Assembly: GCA_016794525.1 (NCBI GenBank)
Contig: JAEUJY010000166.1
Span: 1-64,000 of the forward strand
Reading direction: 5' to 3'
Length of the DNA: 64,000 nt
Source of the DNA: Myxococcales bacterium
GTDB taxonomy: Bacteria > Myxococcota_A > Polyangia > Haliangiales > Haliangiaceae
Below, one piece after another: positions 46,107 through 56,752 of the stretch (its first letter is position 1; each line of letters begins with the position of its first letter). The notes under the pieces are model-generated. The model was not told the origin of the DNA and ran no database searches. It saw nothing but the letters and a program-made list of their open reading frames with translations. Both the position numbers and the translations under genes were made by a program.

Positions 46107-46937
46107 TCACCCGAGCCGGACCTCGCGCGCGCCTTCCCGGGCGAGGTGGCGGATCACGACGCGCGCGTTCTGGGCCATCGGCGCCGCGCGCAAGACCGGC
46201 TCGATGGTGGCGAACAGCTGGTCGGCGTCGAGGCCGTAGAAGTACATCGCGGTCTCGCGCGGACCTTGCCACGCGCCGCGGAAGTCGAGGTCGTCGCCGA
46301 GCGCGGCCGCCAGCTGCTCGAGCAGCTCCTCCAGGCACGTCGGCGTGTAGACCTCCGGGGGCAGGCTCACGCCGTCGAGGTAGATCGCGACGCCCTCGGT
46401 GATGCCGACCGGCTCCTCGACGTCCTCGCCGTCGCGCTGGTAGCGCAACGTCGAGCCCTTGGCCGCGCCGGTCTCGGCGAGGAACCGCCGGATCACCGCC
46501 AGCGCCGCGAACGACGTGATCTCGACGTCGAAGTCGGCCTCCTGGACCTCGCCGTCCTGGCTGCACAGCGTGCCGCCGCCGTCGCCGGGACCGCCGAGCC
46601 CGCCGGCCTCGAGCAGCTCGAACAGCGGATCCTCGTAGCGCTCGCTGCGCTCGCTCGGCGGCAGCGGCTCGACGAGCGTGATGTTGACGGCGATGGGCGT
46701 GGCCGTGGCCTTCGGCTTCCGCGTGGCCTTCGGCGTCGGCCTGGCCTTGGCTTTCGGCGTCGGCTTCCGCGTGGCCTTGGGCTTCGTCTTCGGCGGGGCC
46801 TTCTTCGGCGTGGCCTTCGGCTTCGGCTTCGGCTTCGGCGTGGCCTTGGCCTTGGCCTTGGGCTTGGGCTTCGCCGCCGGCTTGGCGGCGGGTGTGCGCG
46901 TGGCCTTGGGCTTCGCCTTCGTCGGCTTGGTCGGCAT
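46107..46937 (-). CDS. Protein with a histone H1-like Lys/Pro/Ala tail fused to an acidic domain
   Basis: 276 residues. Residues 1-~82 are almost only Lys, Pro, Ala, Thr and Arg ([19 protein letters not shown] and similar), like the histone H1-type tails of bacterial nucleoid proteins. From about 85 the sequence becomes acidic and folded: [60 protein letters not shown] and [18 protein letters not shown]. The C-terminal domain was not recognised. It may tether some function to DNA or polyphosphate. The tail DNA is low complexity and could vary in length. Confidence 0.65.
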   Translation of the reverse strand: MPTKPTKAKPKATRTPAAKPAAKPKPKAKAKATPKPKPKPKATPKKAPPKTKPKATRKPTPKAKARPTPKATRKPKATATPIAVNITLVEPLPPSERSERYEDPLFELLEAGGLGGPGDGGGTLCSQDGEVQEADFDVEITSFAALAVIRRFLAETGAAKGSTLRYQRDGEDVEEPVGITEGVAIYLDGVSLPPEVYTPTCLEELLEQLAAALGDDLDFRGAWQGPRETAMYFYGLDADQLFATIEPVLRAAPMAQNARVVIRHLAREGAREVRLG

Positions 46938-47032
46938 GCCGCGATCTGAGCCGCGCGTGGCGCGCCGGTCAACCCGCGCGAAATACCATCGCGCGATCGC
47001 CGCGCGCCGCGGCGCTGTGTGACGCTCGGCGC

Positions 47033-47824
47033 ATGTCGTTGACGTTCGTCGATCTCGAGACCGCCAAGACCGCCACCGACCCGGTGCTGGTCACGTCGAG
47101 CCTGGTGCCGAGCCCGTGGTCCGAGGCCGCGAAGGGGCTGTTCCGGCTGGCCCGGGTGCCGGTGCTGGTGGTGCGCCGCGGCCTCGACAAGACCGCCATC
47201 GACGCGTGGACCGGCGTCGACAACGTGCCGGCGCTGCGGTTCGGCATCGAGCCGGTGCGCACCAACTGGGCGCCGATCACCGCGCTGGTGGCGCGGCTCG
47301 GCGCGGGCCGCGGTGGGCCGCCGCTGGTGCCCGAGGCGCCGGCCGCGCGCGCCGCGGCGTACGGGACGCTGCACGAGATCGCCGGCGAGGGCGGCATCGG
47401 CTGGAACGCGCGGCTGGCGATGATCGACGCCGGGCGCACCAGCGACGGCGCCCGCGGCTTCCCGGCGCCGGTGTCGAAGTTCCTCGGCCGCCGCTACGGC
47501 TACGCGCCGGCCGAGATCGAGGCCAGCCGCGCGCGGATGGCGGCGCAGCTGGCGTTCCTCGACGAGCAGCTCGCGGCGCAGCGCCGCGCCGGGCACGCCT
47601 ACTTCGGCGGCGCCGCGCCGTCGGCGATCGACGTCTACGTCGCGACCTTCCTGACGCCGGTCGCCGCGCCGATCAGCGAGGCCGACTGCCCGGGGCTGAC
47701 GCCGCTCCTGCGCCAGGCGTTCGCGACCGCCCACGAGGCGCTCGGCGGGCTGGTGCCGCCGGCGTTGCTCGCGCACCGCGCCCACATGTTCGCCACCCAC
47801 CTGGCGTGGCCGATCGAGCTGTAG
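47033..47824 (+). CDS. Glutathione S-transferase-like protein
   Basis: 263 residues from ATG 47033. N-terminal thioredoxin-like segment (VTSSLVPSPWSEAAKGLFRL, VPVLVVRRGLDKTAIDAWTG, NVPALRFGIEPVRTNW) and a helical C-terminal half (QLAFLDEQLAAQRRAGHAYF, then GGAAPSAIDVYVATFLTPVA, the usual N-capping/hydrophobic-staple region of GSTs). Catalytic residues are not obvious. Cytoplasmic; substrate unknown. It converges with a lipoprotein gene 18 bases away. Confidence 0.78.
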   Translation: MSLTFVDLETAKTATDPVLVTSSLVPSPWSEAAKGLFRLARVPVLVVRRGLDKTAIDAWTGVDNVPALRFGIEPVRTNWAPITALVARLGAGRGGPPLVPEAPAARAAAYGTLHEIAGEGGIGWNARLAMIDAGRTSDGARGFPAPVSKFLGRRYGYAPAEIEASRARMAAQLAFLDEQLAAQRRAGHAYFGGAAPSAIDVYVATFLTPVAAPISEADCPGLTPLLRQAFATAHEALGGLVPPALLAHRAHMFATHLAWPIEL

Positions 47825-47842
47825 GCGTCGCGCGCCCGCGCG

Positions 47843-48487
47843 TCACAAGCAGACGTCGCCGTCGGCGGCGGGGAGGCCGCAGGCCGCGCAGCAGGCGTCG
47901 GCCTCGGCGCTGCAGGTCGCGCAGGTGCCGAGCGCCCAGCCGGCCAGGCACGCGCCGTCGCAGCCGCAGCAGACCGCGGCCTGCGGCGCGGTGCCCATCA
48001 CGATCGCCGGCCGGGTCATGGTCGCGGGCAGCGTGGCCAGCGTCGGCGCGGCGCGCAGCACCAGCGTCGTCGTCGCGGTCGCGGCGTCGACGCGGATGGC
48101 CTCGAGCTCGTGCGCGCTGGCGAACGCGCGGCCGTCGCCGTCGGTGGCGGCGACCGAGACGCTGGTCGGGACCGTCGCGTCGCCGCGCGCGGCGCTCGCC
48201 TCGTCGTGCAGCGCGGCCAGCTCGGCCGGCGTCGTGGTGTAGATCACCTCGCCGCGGGCGTCGCGCACGTCGATGGTGGCCAGGCCGGCGAGCCGCAGCG
48301 CTCGCGTCGTGGCGTCGAAGGTCGCGGTCGCGGCCTGCGCGCGCAGGCGCGGCGCGGTGACGGCGGCGGCGACGTCGGCCGGCGCGGTGGGCGCGCGCAC
48401 CGCGGCGCGGTGCTCGGCGGGCGGGTCGTCCTTGCAGCCGGGGCCGCCGAGGCCCAGCGCGAGCGCGATCAAGACGGCGGGTCGCAT
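47843..48487 (-). CDS. Predicted lipoprotein with Cys-rich C-terminus
   Basis: 214 residues. Signal MRPAVLIALALGLGGPGC (Cys 18). The middle is beta-rich (LRLAGLATIDVRDARGEVIY). The last ~45 residues have ten cysteines in AAVCCGCDGACLAGWALGTC and ATCSAEADACCAACG, suggesting a knotted or metal-binding tail outside the cell. No family was recognised. It diverges from another lipoprotein gene at 48622. Confidence 0.6.
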   Translation of the reverse strand: MRPAVLIALALGLGGPGCKDDPPAEHRAAVRAPTAPADVAAAVTAPRLRAQAATATFDATTRALRLAGLATIDVRDARGEVIYTTTPAELAALHDEASAARGDATVPTSVSVAATDGDGRAFASAHELEAIRVDAATATTTLVLRAAPTLATLPATMTRPAIVMGTAPQAAVCCGCDGACLAGWALGTCATCSAEADACCAACGLPAADGDVCL

Positions 48488-48621
48488 GGGGCCAGCATCC
48501 GCGGCGCGCCAGCCGCTGCCGATATCAAGCCGATGTCAGCGCGACGACGTGCGGGGACGGTCGGGCCAACTCCGGCGGCGCGGCGGTTGCCCGCGGCGGC
48601 GCGCGTGTCGATAGTGCCGCG

Positions 48622-49230
48622 ATGGCTCGAGTCGCGACCGTGCGCCTGGTGATCCTCCTCGTCCTCGGCGCGTGTGGCGGCACGCGCGACGACCCGGCCG
48701 CCTCCAAGGCCGGCGCGGGCTCGGCGGCCGCCGCGCCGCGGCCCGCCGCCAGGCCCGCCGACGATCCGTTCACGCCCCGCGACGTCAGCGGGGTGGCGCT
48801 GGTGCGCGTCGAGGACGCCGTGCCGGGCGCGCCGTTCTCGATCGAGCTGCCGGCCGGGCTGGTGCGCGAGGCCAAGGACGCCTACGTCAACTGGACCTGG
48901 CCCGACGGCACCTTCAACGCGCCGTCGATCACCGTCATGGCGGCCGAGCTGCCGCCGGCGACGCTCGAGGCGGCGGTGGCCGCGGCCAAGCTCACCAGCG
49001 ACCCCGCGCTGGTGGTCGCGACCCAGCAGCAGGTCCACGACGGCTTCCTGGTCAGCGTGCACCGGCCCGACGACCACTACCTGGCGACCGAGCTGACGCG
49101 CACGTTCGGCGGCAAGGCGCTGCGATGCTCGGTTGTCTATCGCACCACCGCCAAGCAAGGGCCGATCCCGGCGCGCGCCCAGACGATCACGCTGGCCGAG
49201 ACGATCTGCGTGTCGCTCGCCCCGCGCTGA
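48622..49230 (+). CDS. Predicted lipoprotein of unknown function
   Basis: 202 residues. Signal MARVATVRLVILLVLGAC (Cys 18), a short Ala/Pro linker, then an alpha/beta domain: GAPFSIELPAGLVREAKDAY, WPDGTFNAPSITVMAAELPP, GFLVSVHRPDDHYLATELTR and LRCSVVYRTT with a second Cys pairing probably with ETICVS. This resembles periplasmic domains of the PsbP/Mog1-like shape, but that is weak. The histidine kinase gene follows 87 bases later. Confidence 0.6.
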   Translation: MARVATVRLVILLVLGACGGTRDDPAASKAGAGSAAAAPRPAARPADDPFTPRDVSGVALVRVEDAVPGAPFSIELPAGLVREAKDAYVNWTWPDGTFNAPSITVMAAELPPATLEAAVAAAKLTSDPALVVATQQQVHDGFLVSVHRPDDHYLATELTRTFGGKALRCSVVYRTTAKQGPIPARAQTITLAETICVSLAPR

Positions 49231-49317
49231 CCGACCGCGCGACGAGATGCCGCGCGGCGCGGCGGCGGCGGCGGGGTAGCGTGGTGAGGCCGCGGCGGTC
49301 GCCCCGGCACCACCGCG

Positions 49318-50343
49318 ATGTCCAGCTCCGAACCGCCCGTCGCCATCGACGACGTCGCGATCGTCGACGCCCTGCCGGCCGCCGTCGTCGTCATCGACGA
49401 TCACGGCACGATCATCCGGGCCAACCCGCGCGCGTGCGAGGTGCTCGATCGCCCGACGCTGCTCGGCCTGTCGATCCACGCCGTGCTGGGGCCGTGGCCG
49501 CTGCCGCCGCTGGCCGAGCCGCTGCGCGCCGAGCGCAACGTCGTGCGGCCCGACGGGACCCCGCGCACCGTCGGCCTGGCCGCGTCGCCGATCCCGGGCG
49601 GCGGCATGGTGATCGTGTTCCAGGATCTGGCGCGGTGGCAGCGGCTGCGCGACGAGCGCGATCGGCTGATGCGCCTGGCGATGGTGGGCGAGGCGCTGCC
49701 GACGATCCTCCACGAGCTCAAGAACCCGCTCGCCGCGCTGATCGCCGCCGGCGAGATCCTGATCGAGGACACCGCCCCGGGCGCGGTGCAGGACCAGCTG
49801 CACGCGATCCTCGGCGAGGCCCGACGGCTGCGGCTCGGGCTCGACGGCATCGGCTCGGTCGGGCGGGCGCTGGCGTCGCCGCGCTACCAGGTCATCGACC
49901 AGGCGTGCCGCGAGGCGTTCAAGGTGCTCGAGTTGCGCGCCAACCGCGCCGGCATCGCCACCCGCTGCGACGTGCGCGACCTGCCGCTGTTGCCGCTCGA
50001 GGCGGCGGTGGTGCGGGCGATGGTGTTCAACCTGGTCAACAACGCCATCCACGCGTGCTCGGCCGGCGCGGCGATCAACCTCCACGCGCGCCTGGTCGAG
50101 GACGGCCGGTGGTTCGAGCTGACCGTCGTCGACACTGGCGCCGGCATGACCCACGACGTGCTGGCACGCTGCACCGAGCTGTTCTACTCGACCAAGCGCA
50201 ACGGCTCGGGCATCGGCCTCGCGGTCGTGCGGCAGGCCGTCGTCGACGCGGGGGGCCGCCTCGACGTCGAGTCGGTGCCGGGGTTCGGCACCGGCATCAC
50301 CGCGCGGATCCCGGTGGCGCCCGCGGCGCGCCCGGCGGCGTGA
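49318..50343 (+). CDS. Cytoplasmic PAS-domain sensor histidine kinase
   Basis: 341 residues, no membrane helix. PAS domain about 12-105 (IVDALPAAVVVIDDHGTIIR, ANPRACEVLD). HisKA domain with phospho-accepting His 132 in TILHELKNPLAAL. Catalytic ATPase domain: N box FNLVNNAIHACSAG, G1 DTGAGM, F/G2 YSTKRNGSGIGLAVV, and GFGTGITARIPV. No response regulator gene is adjacent, so it is an orphan kinase, common in myxobacteria. It converges with the Ser/Thr kinase gene 4 bases after its stop. Confidence 0.93.
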   Translation: MSSSEPPVAIDDVAIVDALPAAVVVIDDHGTIIRANPRACEVLDRPTLLGLSIHAVLGPWPLPPLAEPLRAERNVVRPDGTPRTVGLAASPIPGGGMVIVFQDLARWQRLRDERDRLMRLAMVGEALPTILHELKNPLAALIAAGEILIEDTAPGAVQDQLHAILGEARRLRLGLDGIGSVGRALASPRYQVIDQACREAFKVLELRANRAGIATRCDVRDLPLLPLEAAVVRAMVFNLVNNAIHACSAGAAINLHARLVEDGRWFELTVVDTGAGMTHDVLARCTELFYSTKRNGSGIGLAVVRQAVVDAGGRLDVESVPGFGTGITARIPVAPAARPAA

Positions 50344-50347
50344 GCGC

Positions 50348-52282
<1,935 letters not shown>

Positions 52283-52343
52283 CGCGGCGATGGTACCCCG
52301 GCGCCCGGCGGCCCCGCTACCGCGGCGGGACCTGGCGGGCCGA

Positions 52344-52964
52344 TCACGCGGCGGCGAGGGCGGCGGCCCGGGCGCGCCGCGGCCCGCGGCGGGCGTCGCG
52401 CGCGGCGAGGGTGGCGATCCGCGCGAGCCAGCGATCCCGCGCCGCGGCGTCGAGTTGGCGCGTCCGGTGGATCGTCGTGACGTCGACCGGCGCCAGCCCG
52501 CAGAACGCCAGCGTGCCGCGGCCGAAGCTCGCGTGCAGCGTCCGCCGCAGCGCCAGGCGGTACCACCAGCCGGGGCTGTCCATCGTCGTGATGACGCGGC
52601 TGGCGCGGCCGGCGAGCAGGCCGGTGGGCAGCGCGTGGCCCTCGAAGCGGAACGCCCAGCCCGGCAGGAACACGCGGTCGACGAAGCCGCGCACCACCGC
52701 CGGCGGCGCCGCCCAGTAGGTCGGGAACACCCAGATCAGGTGATCGGCGCGCTCGATCGCCGCGCGGGCCGCGCGCAGGTCGGGCTCGAGCGGCTGGTCG
52801 GCGCGGTAGCCGTGGCGGAGCACCGGGTCGAACCGCAGCGCGGTCAGATCGAGGCGCTCGACGGCGCCGCCGGTCGCGGCGAAGCCGTCGGCGTAGGCCT
52901 GCGCGAGGCGGTGGTTGAACGAGCCAGGGTCGGCGTGGCCGAGCAGCACGAGGGCGTTGGGCAT
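52344..52964 (-). CDS. NAD(P)H-quinone/flavodoxin-like reductase
   Basis: 206 residues from ATG 52964. Flavodoxin-like fold of the NQO1/MdaB type: NALVLLGHADPGSFNHRLAQ at the N-terminus (FMN/FAD phosphate site), ERADHLIWVFPTYWAAPPAV, VRGFVDRVFLPGWAFRF and RVITTMDSPGWWYR. These enzymes reduce quinones by two electrons and protect from oxidative stress. It diverges from a LysR gene with a palindromic operator between (52986-53040), the classic arrangement for a LysR target. Confidence 0.9.
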   Translation of the reverse strand: MPNALVLLGHADPGSFNHRLAQAYADGFAATGGAVERLDLTALRFDPVLRHGYRADQPLEPDLRAARAAIERADHLIWVFPTYWAAPPAVVRGFVDRVFLPGWAFRFEGHALPTGLLAGRASRVITTMDSPGWWYRLALRRTLHASFGRGTLAFCGLAPVDVTTIHRTRQLDAAARDRWLARIATLAARDARRGPRRARAAALAAA

Positions 52965-52985
52965 GGCCTCATCCTGGGCGCCGCA

Positions 52986-53040
52986 GCGATGCGAAAAAAG
53001 CGGTACGATTGCATCGCAGTCATGCGACATCGCATCGCAG
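52986..53040. promoter_or_regulatory. LysR-type operator region between the divergent reductase and regulator genes
   Basis: GCGATGC (52986-52992) is inverted at GCATCGC (53011-53017). A second palindrome, ATGCGA-CA-TCGCAT (53022-53035), covers the LysR start codon. GCATCGCAG occurs directly repeated at 53011 and 53032, 21 bases apart, so both sites face the same side of the helix. An A-run (52994-52999) lies within the first inverted repeat. This fits a LysR regulator binding its own control region and the reductase promoter. Confidence 0.6.
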
Positions 53041-53942
53041 CTCGCCCGCCGCCCGTGCCCGGCCCGTCGCTCGGCCGGGCCGCGTGGGACGACGTCCGCG
53101 TGCTGCTCGCGGTGCTGCGGCACGGCAGCTTCACCGCCGCCGCCCGGGCGCTGGCCACCGAGCAGTCGACGGTCAGCCGGCGGATCGCCGCGCTCGAGGC
53201 GGCGCTGGGCGTGGCGCTGTTCGAGCGCGGGCGGCGCGCGCCGACGCCGACCGAGGCCGCGCGGCGCCTGCGGCCGGCGGCCGAGCGCGTCGAGGCCGAG
53301 GTCGGGCAGCTGATCGACGCCGCCGCCGACCCGCGGCCCGACGCCGTGCGCGGCCGGGTCCGCGTGGCCACCACCGACGAGCTGGCCGCCCACGTGCTGG
53401 TCCCGCAGGCGCTGCCCGGCCTGCGCGCGGCCCACCCGGAGCTCACCGTCGAGCTGATCACCAGCTACGCCGCCGCCGACCTGATCGGGCACCAGGCCGA
53501 CGTCGCCGTGCGGTTCTTCCCGACCACCCGCGGCGAGCTGGTCGGCCGCCGGATCGCGCGGCTGCCGACGGCGATCTTGTGCGCGCGCGGCAAGGCCGCG
53601 GCGTGGCGCCGCCGCCCGCTGACCGAGCTCGACTGGATCGAGGTCGAGCTGGCCGGGCTGGCGACGCCGGAGTCGGCGTGGCTCGCCGCCCACGTCGCGC
53701 GCCCGCCGAGCCTGGTGTGCACCAGCTACCAGGTCCAGCTGGCGGCGATCCGCAGCGGGCTCGGCGTCGGCGTCGGCCCGCGGGCCTACGCGCGGTTCGA
53801 TCGCGGGCTCGACGTCCTCGACGGCGCCGACCTGCCGGCGCTCGACGTCTACCTCGTCACGCGCCGCGCGATCCGCCACCAGCCGCGGATCGCGGTCGTG
53901 CTCGACGCGGTGGCGGCGGCGATCGGCGCGCTGGTGGCGTGA
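53022..53942 (+). CDS. LysR-family transcriptional regulator
   Basis: 306 residues from ATG 53022; ATG 52989 would add 11 residues. Winged helix-turn-helix near the N-terminus: WDDVRVLLAVLRHGSFTAAA, RALATEQSTVSRRIAALEAA, LGVALFERGRRAPTPTEAAR. The effector domain follows (VRVATTDELAAHVLVPQALP, ADVAVRFFPTTRGELVGRRI). It is likely to control the divergent quinone reductase gene and itself through the palindromes at 52986-53040. The effector may be a quinone or electrophile, by analogy with similar pairs. Confidence 0.92.
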   Translation: MRHRIAARPPPVPGPSLGRAAWDDVRVLLAVLRHGSFTAAARALATEQSTVSRRIAALEAALGVALFERGRRAPTPTEAARRLRPAAERVEAEVGQLIDAAADPRPDAVRGRVRVATTDELAAHVLVPQALPGLRAAHPELTVELITSYAAADLIGHQADVAVRFFPTTRGELVGRRIARLPTAILCARGKAAAWRRRPLTELDWIEVELAGLATPESAWLAAHVARPPSLVCTSYQVQLAAIRSGLGVGVGPRAYARFDRGLDVLDGADLPALDVYLVTRRAIRHQPRIAVVLDAVAAAIGALVA

Positions 53943-53980
53943 TCGCGCCGGCCCGCCGCAGGCCGTGCTACGAGCGCGGC

Positions 53981-54412
53981 ATGGGCGAACCGCTGCCGGC
54001 GCACGCCGGGTTCCTGGGCACCTGGGTGCTGCTGCCCGAGACCTGCGTCTACGAGCAGGGCCTGCCGCCGCGCGCGGGCACCTACCGCATCGAGGAGGAC
54101 GGCGCCGCGCTGCGGTTCACGATCGACTGGATCGCCGCCGATGGCACCGCCCACGCGGTGACGTTCGCCGGGCGCCCCGACGGCGTCGCGGTCCCGTTCG
54201 CCGGCGGCGACGCCGTCGACGCGATGTCGATCACGCTGGTGTCGCCCCGCGACCTGCGGTCGGCGGCGTTCTGGCGCGGCCAGGAGCGGATGGTCGCGCA
54301 GCGCCAGCTCGACGCCCGCGGCGACGCGATGCGCGTGACCCAGCTGGTGCGGTTCGCCGACGGCACCAGCGCCGCGAACGTGGCGGTGTATCGCCGCCAC
54401 GCGCCGTCGTGA
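53981..54412 (+). CDS. Small lipocalin-like protein of unknown function
   Basis: 143 residues. No signal peptide. FLGTWVLLPETCVYEQGLPP at the start and GTYRIEEDGAALRFTIDWIA, ending QLVRFADGTSAANVAVYRRH, look like a small antiparallel barrel of the lipocalin or fatty-acid-binding type. The assignment is weak. It lies 38 bases after the LysR gene on the same strand, so it may be under the same regulator. Confidence 0.55.
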   Translation: MGEPLPAHAGFLGTWVLLPETCVYEQGLPPRAGTYRIEEDGAALRFTIDWIAADGTAHAVTFAGRPDGVAVPFAGGDAVDAMSITLVSPRDLRSAAFWRGQERMVAQRQLDARGDAMRVTQLVRFADGTSAANVAVYRRHAPS

Positions 54413-54426
54413 CCCGCCGCGGCGGG
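54413..54426. terminator. Palindrome between converging genes
   Basis: CCCGCCGCGGCGGG is a perfect 14-base palindrome in the 16-base gap between converging stops. The overlapping 17-mer at 54415-54431 is identical to 25304-25320, at another convergent junction. Possible short terminator. Confidence 0.35.
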
Positions 54427-54428
54427 GC

Positions 54429-54722
54429 TCACTCGAGATCGAGCAGCGTGGGGCAGCTGGTCTCGGCGCCGACCGCGGCCGCGTAGCTCGCCTGGTCGGC
54501 CTCGGACTTGGCCGCGCAGCGGCTCGCGCACTCGGCGCGGTCGCCCTCGGCGTCGGCCTGGCCGTACTGCGCCTGCCAGCACTGCGCGACCCGATCGCAG
54601 GCGCCGGCGCAGTCGGTGACGGTGGCCGCCGGGAGCGTCGCGGCGGCGTGGGCGGTGCCCTTGGGCGGACCGCCACAGCTGGCGAGGAGCGCGCAGGCGA
54701 GGAGAGCGGCGACGCGGTGCAT
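54429..54722 (-). CDS. Small Cys-rich lipoprotein
   Basis: 97 residues. Signal MHRVAALLACALLASC (Cys 16). The mature peptide has helices with paired cysteines: VTDCAGACDRVAQCWQAQYG, EGDRAECASRCAAKS and ETSCPTLLDLE. Probably a disulfide-stapled helical hairpin on the cell surface. The CxxxC...CxxxC spacing resembles small myxobacterial surface proteins; no family was recognised. It is 29 bases after the next lipoprotein gene on the same strand. Confidence 0.6.
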   Translation of the reverse strand: MHRVAALLACALLASCGGPPKGTAHAAATLPAATVTDCAGACDRVAQCWQAQYGQADAEGDRAECASRCAAKSEADQASYAAAVGAETSCPTLLDLE

Positions 54723-54751
54723 GGCGCGACGCTACCACGCCCCCTGGCAGG

Positions 54752-55657
54752 TCACGGCGCGCGCACGGTCTCGACCTGGACGAACTGGTCGGCGTAGCTC
54801 TCGAGGATCGCGCAGCCGCGCGGCGTCTCGAGGCGCGCCTGGTGGTGGACCTCGATCCACGCGTTCTCGATGTACGTGCCGATGCCGGTCTCGCCGGCGA
54901 GGATCAGCCGGTCGAGGATCGCCGCCGGGATCGTGACCTGGCCGGCGGCGGCCGGCGCCGCGCACTCGACGTACGCGCGCACGCCGTGGTGATCGCTGTC
55001 GAAGTGGAGGAGCACCTCGGCGTCGGCCGGCGCGGTGATCGGGGTCCACGCGACGTCCATCGGCGCGTGCTCGCGGGCGATCAGCGCGGTGGTCGGCAGC
55101 GCCAGCGGCGGCACGCCGCGCACCGTCGCCGCCAGCGCCGCGACCGGGCCGTCGCCGGCCAGCGCCAGGGTCAAGACGTCGTCGGCGCGGAACAGGCCGG
55201 GGTAGCCCTGCTCGGCGTAGTAGCCGTTGCCGGCGCGCGGCGTGAGCGTCACCGGCGGGGTCGTGCCGGTGACGGTGAACGCGCCGGCCGGCAGCGCCTC
55301 GGGGTAGTCGACGCAGCGCCCCTCGACGTCGCACACCTGGGCGCCGGCGCAGGCTGGCTCGCACAGCGCCGGGCGCGCGCCGACGAACCAGCAGCTCCCC
55401 TCGGTGAGCAGCGTCGCCTCGAGCCGCGGGCGCGGGAACGCCAGCAGCTGGCCGCCGACCTGGCTGCCGATGCGCGCGCTCGCGCCCGGCTCGGCGACGA
55501 CCGAGAAGCGGGCGCTGGGTTCGCGATCGCGGGCGCAGGTAGGATCGATCGGCGGGCCGTCGGCGCCGGCGTCGAGTCCGCCGGCGTCACCGCCGCAGCG
55601 CGCGAGGGCGCCCAGCAACGCGAGCGACCAGGCGGCGCGGGCCATCGACGGCGGCAT
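54752..55657 (-). CDS. Predicted lipoprotein with beta-sandwich domains
   Basis: 301 residues. Signal with lipidated Cys 21 (AAWSLALLGALARC). An Asp/Gly linker (DAGGLDAGADGPPID), then beta-rich regions with Cys pairs: TLLTEGSCWFVGARPALCEP, ACAGAQVCDVEGRCVDYPEA, then a sandwich (GAFTVTGTTPPVTLTP, AEVLLHFDSDHHGVRAYVEC, GTYIENAWIEVHHQARLETP). No family was recognised. Together with the gene at 54429 it forms a two-gene lipoprotein unit. Confidence 0.6.
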   Translation of the reverse strand: MPPSMARAAWSLALLGALARCGGDAGGLDAGADGPPIDPTCARDREPSARFSVVAEPGASARIGSQVGGQLLAFPRPRLEATLLTEGSCWFVGARPALCEPACAGAQVCDVEGRCVDYPEALPAGAFTVTGTTPPVTLTPRAGNGYYAEQGYPGLFRADDVLTLALAGDGPVAALAATVRGVPPLALPTTALIAREHAPMDVAWTPITAPADAEVLLHFDSDHHGVRAYVECAAPAAAGQVTIPAAILDRLILAGETGIGTYIENAWIEVHHQARLETPRGCAILESYADQFVQVETVRAP

Positions 55658-55731
55658 CGGCGCAGCGTAGCAGGGGCGCGCCCGCGTTCGCCGCGATGGC
55701 GACGGCCGTCACGGCGGCGTAGAGTCGCGCG

Positions 55732-56145
55732 GTGCCGCCCGTCCGCCGCGTCCGCCGCGTCCGCCGCGTGATCGCCGTGCTGATCGGCGTCGCGGCCAGC
55801 GGGTGCGGCGGCGCTCGCGTCCGGCCGCCGGCCCCGGCCAACACCTCCGCCACGCCGGCGCCGCTGGGGCCGCCGCCGCCCGAGCCGTGGTTCCACGACA
55901 AGCCCGAGGCGTTCGCCGAGTGCGCCGCCCCGTCGGGGGCGCCGGCGGTGCCGCTGCCGGCGCCGTACCAGCGCTGCGATGGCGCCGAGGAGGCGTGGGC
56001 CAGCCCGCCGGGCGGCAACGAGCTGCACTTCCACTACCGCGCGTTCTCCGCCGCGGTCACCGCCGCGCGTCGCGCCCGCGATCCCGACCTGTGCTGCTAC
56101 CTGGTCTGGGAGTTCCCGCACTTCGGCGGCGACGACGGATCGTAG
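55732..56145 (+). CDS. Small predicted lipoprotein
   Basis: 137 residues from GTG 55732. An Arg-rich start leads to the signal RRVIAVLIGVAASGC (Cys 25). The mature part has PYQRCDGAEEAWASPPGGNE, LHFHYRAFSAAVTAARRARD and PDLCCYLVWEFPHFGGD. A di-Cys (CC) near the end may bind a metal or form disulfides. It looks like a family of small myxobacterial lipoproteins, but no name is known to me. The CrtO-like gene starts 8 bases after its stop. Confidence 0.55.
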   Translation: MPPVRRVRRVRRVIAVLIGVAASGCGGARVRPPAPANTSATPAPLGPPPPEPWFHDKPEAFAECAAPSGAPAVPLPAPYQRCDGAEEAWASPPGGNELHFHYRAFSAAVTAARRARDPDLCCYLVWEFPHFGGDDGS

Positions 56146-56153
56146 GGCGGCCG

Positions 56154-56708
56154 ATGCGGCGCCCGGTGACGCTCGTCGTGCGCGCGGTGCTCGTCGCGGC
56201 CGTGACGGTCGCGTCCGGCGGGCTGCTGGCGCTGGCGTGGCGCGGGCTCGGCGGCGCCAGCGTCGGGTTCGCGATCGCGGTCGTGTGGCTGCCGATGACC
56301 TGGCTCGGGACTGTCAGCCACGTCGTGCCGTTCCGCTTGCCGGCGACCGTCCACGCGCTGCGCGGCTGGGAGCGCGACGGGCGGGCGTACGAGCGCCTGG
56401 GCGTCGCGGCGGTCAAGCGCGCGCTGCGGCGCGGCCCGGTCACGTGGTTCAACCCCGGCCTGCGGCTGCCGCCCGAGCCCACCGCGGCGGGCGTCGCCGC
56501 GCTCGAGCGGCGCATGTGCACCGCCGAGGCTAGCCACGGCGTCCTGCTGGTGCTCACGCTGGGTGTCGTCGGTCACGCCGCGGCGCGCGGCTGGTGGCTG
56601 GCCGCCGCGCTGACGCTCGGCCTCGACGTGTTGATCAACGGCTACCCGGTGATGCTGCAGCGCTACAACCGGGCCCGGCTGCGCGCGCGCTTCGGCGCCG
56701 CCGGCTAG
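56154..56708 (+). CDS. CrtO-like membrane acyltransferase
   Basis: 184 residues. Four hydrophobic segments: LVVRAVLVAAVTVASGGLLA, FAIAVVWLPMTWLGTVSHVV, GVLLVLTLGVVGHAAA and WLAAALTLGLDVLINGYPVM. The pattern YERLGVAAVKRALRRGPVTW and the end INGYPVMLQRYNRARLR recall the glycosyl-diaponeurosporenoate acyltransferase (CrtO) family, which acylates a sugar on a carotenoid. This likeness is moderate and no carotenoid genes are in the window, so the true acceptor is unknown. It is probably coupled to the small lipoprotein gene upstream. Confidence 0.55.
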   Translation: MRRPVTLVVRAVLVAAVTVASGGLLALAWRGLGGASVGFAIAVVWLPMTWLGTVSHVVPFRLPATVHALRGWERDGRAYERLGVAAVKRALRRGPVTWFNPGLRLPPEPTAAGVAALERRMCTAEASHGVLLVLTLGVVGHAAARGWWLAAALTLGLDVLINGYPVMLQRYNRARLRARFGAAG

Positions 56709-56752
56709 CCGAGCGCGCGCGAGGCTCCGCGCGGGGCCACGCGGTCGAGCTG

